Assembly (NCBI GenBank): GCA_027306955.1 | Contig: DAHUXX010000195.1 | Span: forward strand, 1-7,695 | DNA: 7,695 bases | Direction of reading: 5' to 3' | Source: Acetobacteraceae bacterium | GTDB lineage: Bacteria; Pseudomonadota; Alphaproteobacteria; Acetobacterales; Acetobacteraceae | Shown: one piece after another, positions 5,901 through 7,695 of the stretch | Layout of the letters: each line of letters begins with the position of its first letter | Position numbering within the stretch: position 1 is the first letter of the stretch | The notes under the pieces: model-generated | What the model was told of the DNA's origin: nothing | Databases searched by the model: none | What the model saw: only the letters and a program-made list of their open reading frames with translations | Translations under genes and position numbers: made by a program

Positions 5901-6641
5901 ATGACCCAAGCGGCCCCAGCAGCGCGGGCCCTGATCGCCGATCCGGTGTCGGGCGACACGCCAGTCCCCGAGGCAAAGCTCGAGGCGGTCTTCAACGATA
6001 TCCGCTCGCATCCGCTGTACGACCAGGAGCTGTACGGCTGCCTGAACTGCGGCATCTGCACGGCGACCTGCCCCTCCGCGCACTACTACGATTATTCGCC
6101 GCGCGAGATCGTCCAGCTGCTGTGGACGGAGAATCTCGAAGGCATCTACGACGCGATGCAGGAGAAGATCTGGGCCTGTGCGCAATGCTATACCTGCGCC
6201 GCGCGCTGCCCGTTCCACAACTCGCCGGGCGGGCTCGTGATGATCATGCGCGAGGTCGCGATCAAGCACAGCATGCAGTCGGCCAAGGACGCGCTGCGCC
6301 CGTTCACGCGCGTGCTGCTGAAGGTGATCTCCACGGGCAACCAGCTCGCGCCCAACATGATCACCAAGGACGCGTTTCCCGACTGGGGCCCGAACGTCAG
6401 CAAGATCGACGCACCGCTCGACCTGCTGCGCAAGGCGATCCCGGTGCCGACGCTGCATACGATGGACACGGCCTGGGTCGTCAACCTCAAGACCTCGGTC
6501 GAGCTCTACACGATCTGGGAAGCCACCGGCGTGCTCGACCAGCTCGAGCAGGTGGACGAAAACCTCTTCGACGTGATCTCGGACGTGATGGACGAGAAGC
6601 GCGAGGAGTACCAGGAATGGCTGGACGAGCAGGATAACTGA
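5901..6641 (+). CDS. hdrC1: Heterodisulfide-reductase-like iron-sulfur subunit sHdrC1
   Basis: A 246-residue cytoplasmic electron-transfer subunit with two classical [4Fe-4S] motifs of CX2CX2CX3CP form: Cys47, Cys50, Cys53 and Cys57 (CLNCGICTATCP), and Cys93, Cys96, Cys99 and Cys103 (CAQCYTCAARCP). Conserved surroundings include YDYSPREIVQLL (63-74), the usual link between the two clusters in HdrC. The C-terminal half has no cysteine and is rich in acidic helices, ending in DEQDN. HdrC hands electrons between HdrB and the flavin subunit HdrA; in sHdr the overall reaction is thought to run oxidatively, taking sulfur-bound substrate towards sulfite with NAD as acceptor, but that is not settled. 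Start: ATG 5901, AGGA ten nt upstream. The next gene is hdrB1, 25 nt on. No membrane segment, unlike HdrE-type or DsrK-type relatives. Confidence 0.93.
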   Translation: MTQAAPAARALIADPVSGDTPVPEAKLEAVFNDIRSHPLYDQELYGCLNCGICTATCPSAHYYDYSPREIVQLLWTENLEGIYDAMQEKIWACAQCYTCAARCPFHNSPGGLVMIMREVAIKHSMQSAKDALRPFTRVLLKVISTGNQLAPNMITKDAFPDWGPNVSKIDAPLDLLRKAIPVPTLHTMDTAWVVNLKTSVELYTIWEATGVLDQLEQVDENLFDVISDVMDEKREEYQEWLDEQDN

Positions 6642-6655
6642 CGCAACGCCCCCGC

Positions 6656-6661
6656 AAGGAG
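6656..6661 (+). promoter_or_regulatory. Shine-Dalgarno of hdrB1
   Basis: AAGGAG ends five nt before ATG 6667. It is the strongest ribosome binding site in the plus-strand set and fixes the hdrB1 start in a frame that has no stop up to the right edge. Confidence 0.75.
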
Positions 6662-6666
6662 CGGTC

Positions 6667-7695
6667 ATGGAAAACACCAAGCAGCCCACAGGCGCCTTCA
6701 CGGGCTTCGGCCCCGAGTGGCGCGCCACCTCGCTGACCCCGACCGAGGCCCGCACGGCGACGGCATGGGTGGAGACGAAGATCGACCGGCGCTCGATGCT
6801 GACCGGCAAGGAACGCGTCGAGGACGTGCGCGAGGCGATGTGGGAGCTCGAGCGCGACGGCGAGATCGTCGTCCACCGTATCAGGGACGAGCACGAGCCG
6901 GTGATCGCGCGCACGCTCTACGGCTGGGAGAAGCGGATCCCCACAAACAACCTCTGGCACCACAAGTCCTGCGGCCAGTGCGGCAACATCCCAGGCTACC
7001 CGAGCTCGGTGATGTGGCTGATGAACGAGCTCGGCATCCGTTACCTCGACGAAACCGACCAGACCTCCTGCACGGCGTGGAACTATCACGGCTCGGGCAT
7101 CGGCAACGTGGTGAGCCTCGCGGCCGTGTTCCTGCGCAACTTCCACCAGGCCTATGTCTCGGCGAAGGCGCAGGGCCTGCCGGAGGGCACCTATTTCCCG
7201 CTCATCCATTGCGGCACCTCCTTCGGCAACTACAAGGAGATGCGCCACTACCTGGTGCACTCGGCGGAGCTGCGCGAGCAGGTCCGCAAGATCCTCGCCA
7301 AGCTCGGCCGCCTCGTCGACGGCAAGCTGCTGATCCCCGAGGAGCTGGTCCACTACTCGGAGTGGCTGCACGTGATGCGCGGGCGCATCGCCGAGCGGCA
7401 GAAGATCGACTGCAGCCAAATTCGCGCCACCGTCCAACCGGCCTGCCACGTCTACAAGATGGTGCCGGAGGACGTGATCTACGACGAGACGGTGATGGAC
7501 GGTAACCGCGTCGCCGTCTCCACCGGCCTGCTACAAAGCCTGGGCGCGCAGGTGATCGACTACTCGACCTGGTACGATTGCTGCGGCTTCGGCTTCCGCC
7601 ACATCATCGGCGAGCGCGAGTTCACGCGCTCCTTCGCGATAGACCGCAAGATCCGCGTCGCGGTGGACGAGGCGAAGGCGGACGTGATGATCGGC
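6667..7695 (+). CDS. hdrB1: Heterodisulfide-reductase-like catalytic subunit sHdrB1, C-terminus cut by window edge
   Basis: 343 codons are visible and the frame is still open at the edge. HdrB proteins carry two cysteine-rich CCG domains which in methanogens bind noncubane [4Fe-4S] clusters at the disulfide-cleaving site. Seen: an N-terminal part of about 95 residues before the first cysteines, longer than in methanogen HdrB; a first domain with Cys102 and Cys105 (KSCGQCG), single Cys135 (TSCTAW) and Cys182 (IHCGTS); and a second domain with Cys249 and Cys260 (PACHVYK), then paired Cys305-Cys306 (YDCCGFGFRH). The expected last CXXC would lie past the edge. The first domain thus lacks the paired CC, while the second keeps it. 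The subunit is the likely site of sulfur chemistry in sHdr. Start: ATG 6667 with AAGGAG. hdrA and others are expected downstream. Confidence 0.92.
   Translation, partial: MENTKQPTGAFTGFGPEWRATSLTPTEARTATAWVETKIDRRSMLTGKERVEDVREAMWELERDGEIVVHRIRDEHEPVIARTLYGWEKRIPTNNLWHHKSCGQCGNIPGYPSSVMWLMNELGIRYLDETDQTSCTAWNYHGSGIGNVVSLAAVFLRNFHQAYVSAKAQGLPEGTYFPLIHCGTSFGNYKEMRHYLVHSAELREQVRKILAKLGRLVDGKLLIPEELVHYSEWLHVMRGRIAERQKIDCSQIRATVQPACHVYKMVPEDVIYDETVMDGNRVAVSTGLLQSLGAQVIDYSTWYDCCGFGFRHIIGEREFTRSFAIDRKIRVAVDEAKADVMIG

Noticed and set aside
5877..6914. Minus-strand open frame of 345 codons opposite hdrC1
   Set aside because: No recognisable domain; it crosses the hdrC1-hdrB1 boundary, and both plus-strand genes have cysteine cluster motifs and ribosome binding sites.
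6717..7505. Plus-strand frame of 262 codons inside hdrB1
   Set aside because: Shadow frame of Arg/Pro/Ala-rich sequence; the frame from ATG 6667 is open to the edge and carries the CCG-type motifs.
5508..7695. dsrE-hdrC-hdrB as part of a reverse dissimilatory sulfite reductase (Dsr) locus or a methanogen Hdr operon
   Set aside because: No DsrF/DsrH partners follow dsrE, HdrC1 lacks membrane segments of DsrK/M type, and the lipoate-assembly genes and ArsR repressor are hallmarks of sHdr loci.
1..7695. tRNA, rRNA, CRISPR array, insertion sequence or attachment site
   Set aside because: No cloverleaf, spaced direct repeats, transposase motif or terminal inverted repeats were seen by eye; the window is almost fully coding.

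Overview
The window is a high-GC (about two thirds by eye) bacterial segment. It carries most of one arm, and the start of the other, of a sulfur-oxidation locus of the sHdr type (sulfur-oxidising heterodisulfide-reductase-like system) together with its dedicated lipoate-assembly genes. Gene content, GC, start-codon use and protein style fit a proteobacterial sulfur oxidiser, most likely an alphaproteobacterium. That taxonomic placement is an inference; no rRNA or other marker is present.

Layout. Minus strand, read from about 4016 down to the left edge: lipS2 (radical SAM), lipT (FAD-dependent, geranylgeranyl-reductase-like fold), lipS1 (radical SAM) and a lipoate-protein ligase cut by the left edge. 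The four genes overlap or nearly touch (4-nt overlap, 14-nt overlap, 3-nt gap), so they form one translationally coupled operon. Plus strand, from 4079 to the right edge: a class-I glutamine-amidotransferase-like protein lacking the catalytic cysteine, a 242-nt gap, an ArsR-family repressor of the sHdrR/SqrR/BigR thiol-switch type, a 113-nt gap with an AT-rich island, a DsrE-type sulfurtransferase, HdrC1 with two [4Fe-4S] motifs, and HdrB1 (343 codons, cut by the right edge).

How it works together. In known sHdr systems a sulfane-sulfur relay (Rhd, TusA, DsrE3A) feeds the sHdrC1B1AHypC2B2 complex, which works with a lipoate-binding protein, LbpA. LbpA is lipoylated by a dedicated ligase (attaches octanoate or lipoate) plus LipS1/LipS2 (insert the two sulfurs), with LipT as a likely redox helper. 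The ligase, LipS1, LipT, LipS2, DsrE, HdrC1 and HdrB1 are here. hdrA, hyp, hdrC2, hdrB2 and lbpA are expected just beyond the right edge. No tusA or rhd gene lies in the window.

Most interesting points: the apparent pseudo-amidotransferase at the head of the lipoate operon (Gly where the nucleophilic Cys should be); a perfect 7-bp inverted repeat centred in the 62-nt divergent intergenic region; a GCATAT/ATATGC pair 84 bp apart before dsrE; a degenerate N-terminal cysteine motif in HdrB1; and the cysteine equipment of the two radical SAM proteins. Four of nine genes (ligase, lipT, amidotransferase-like, dsrE) are best assigned GTG starts.
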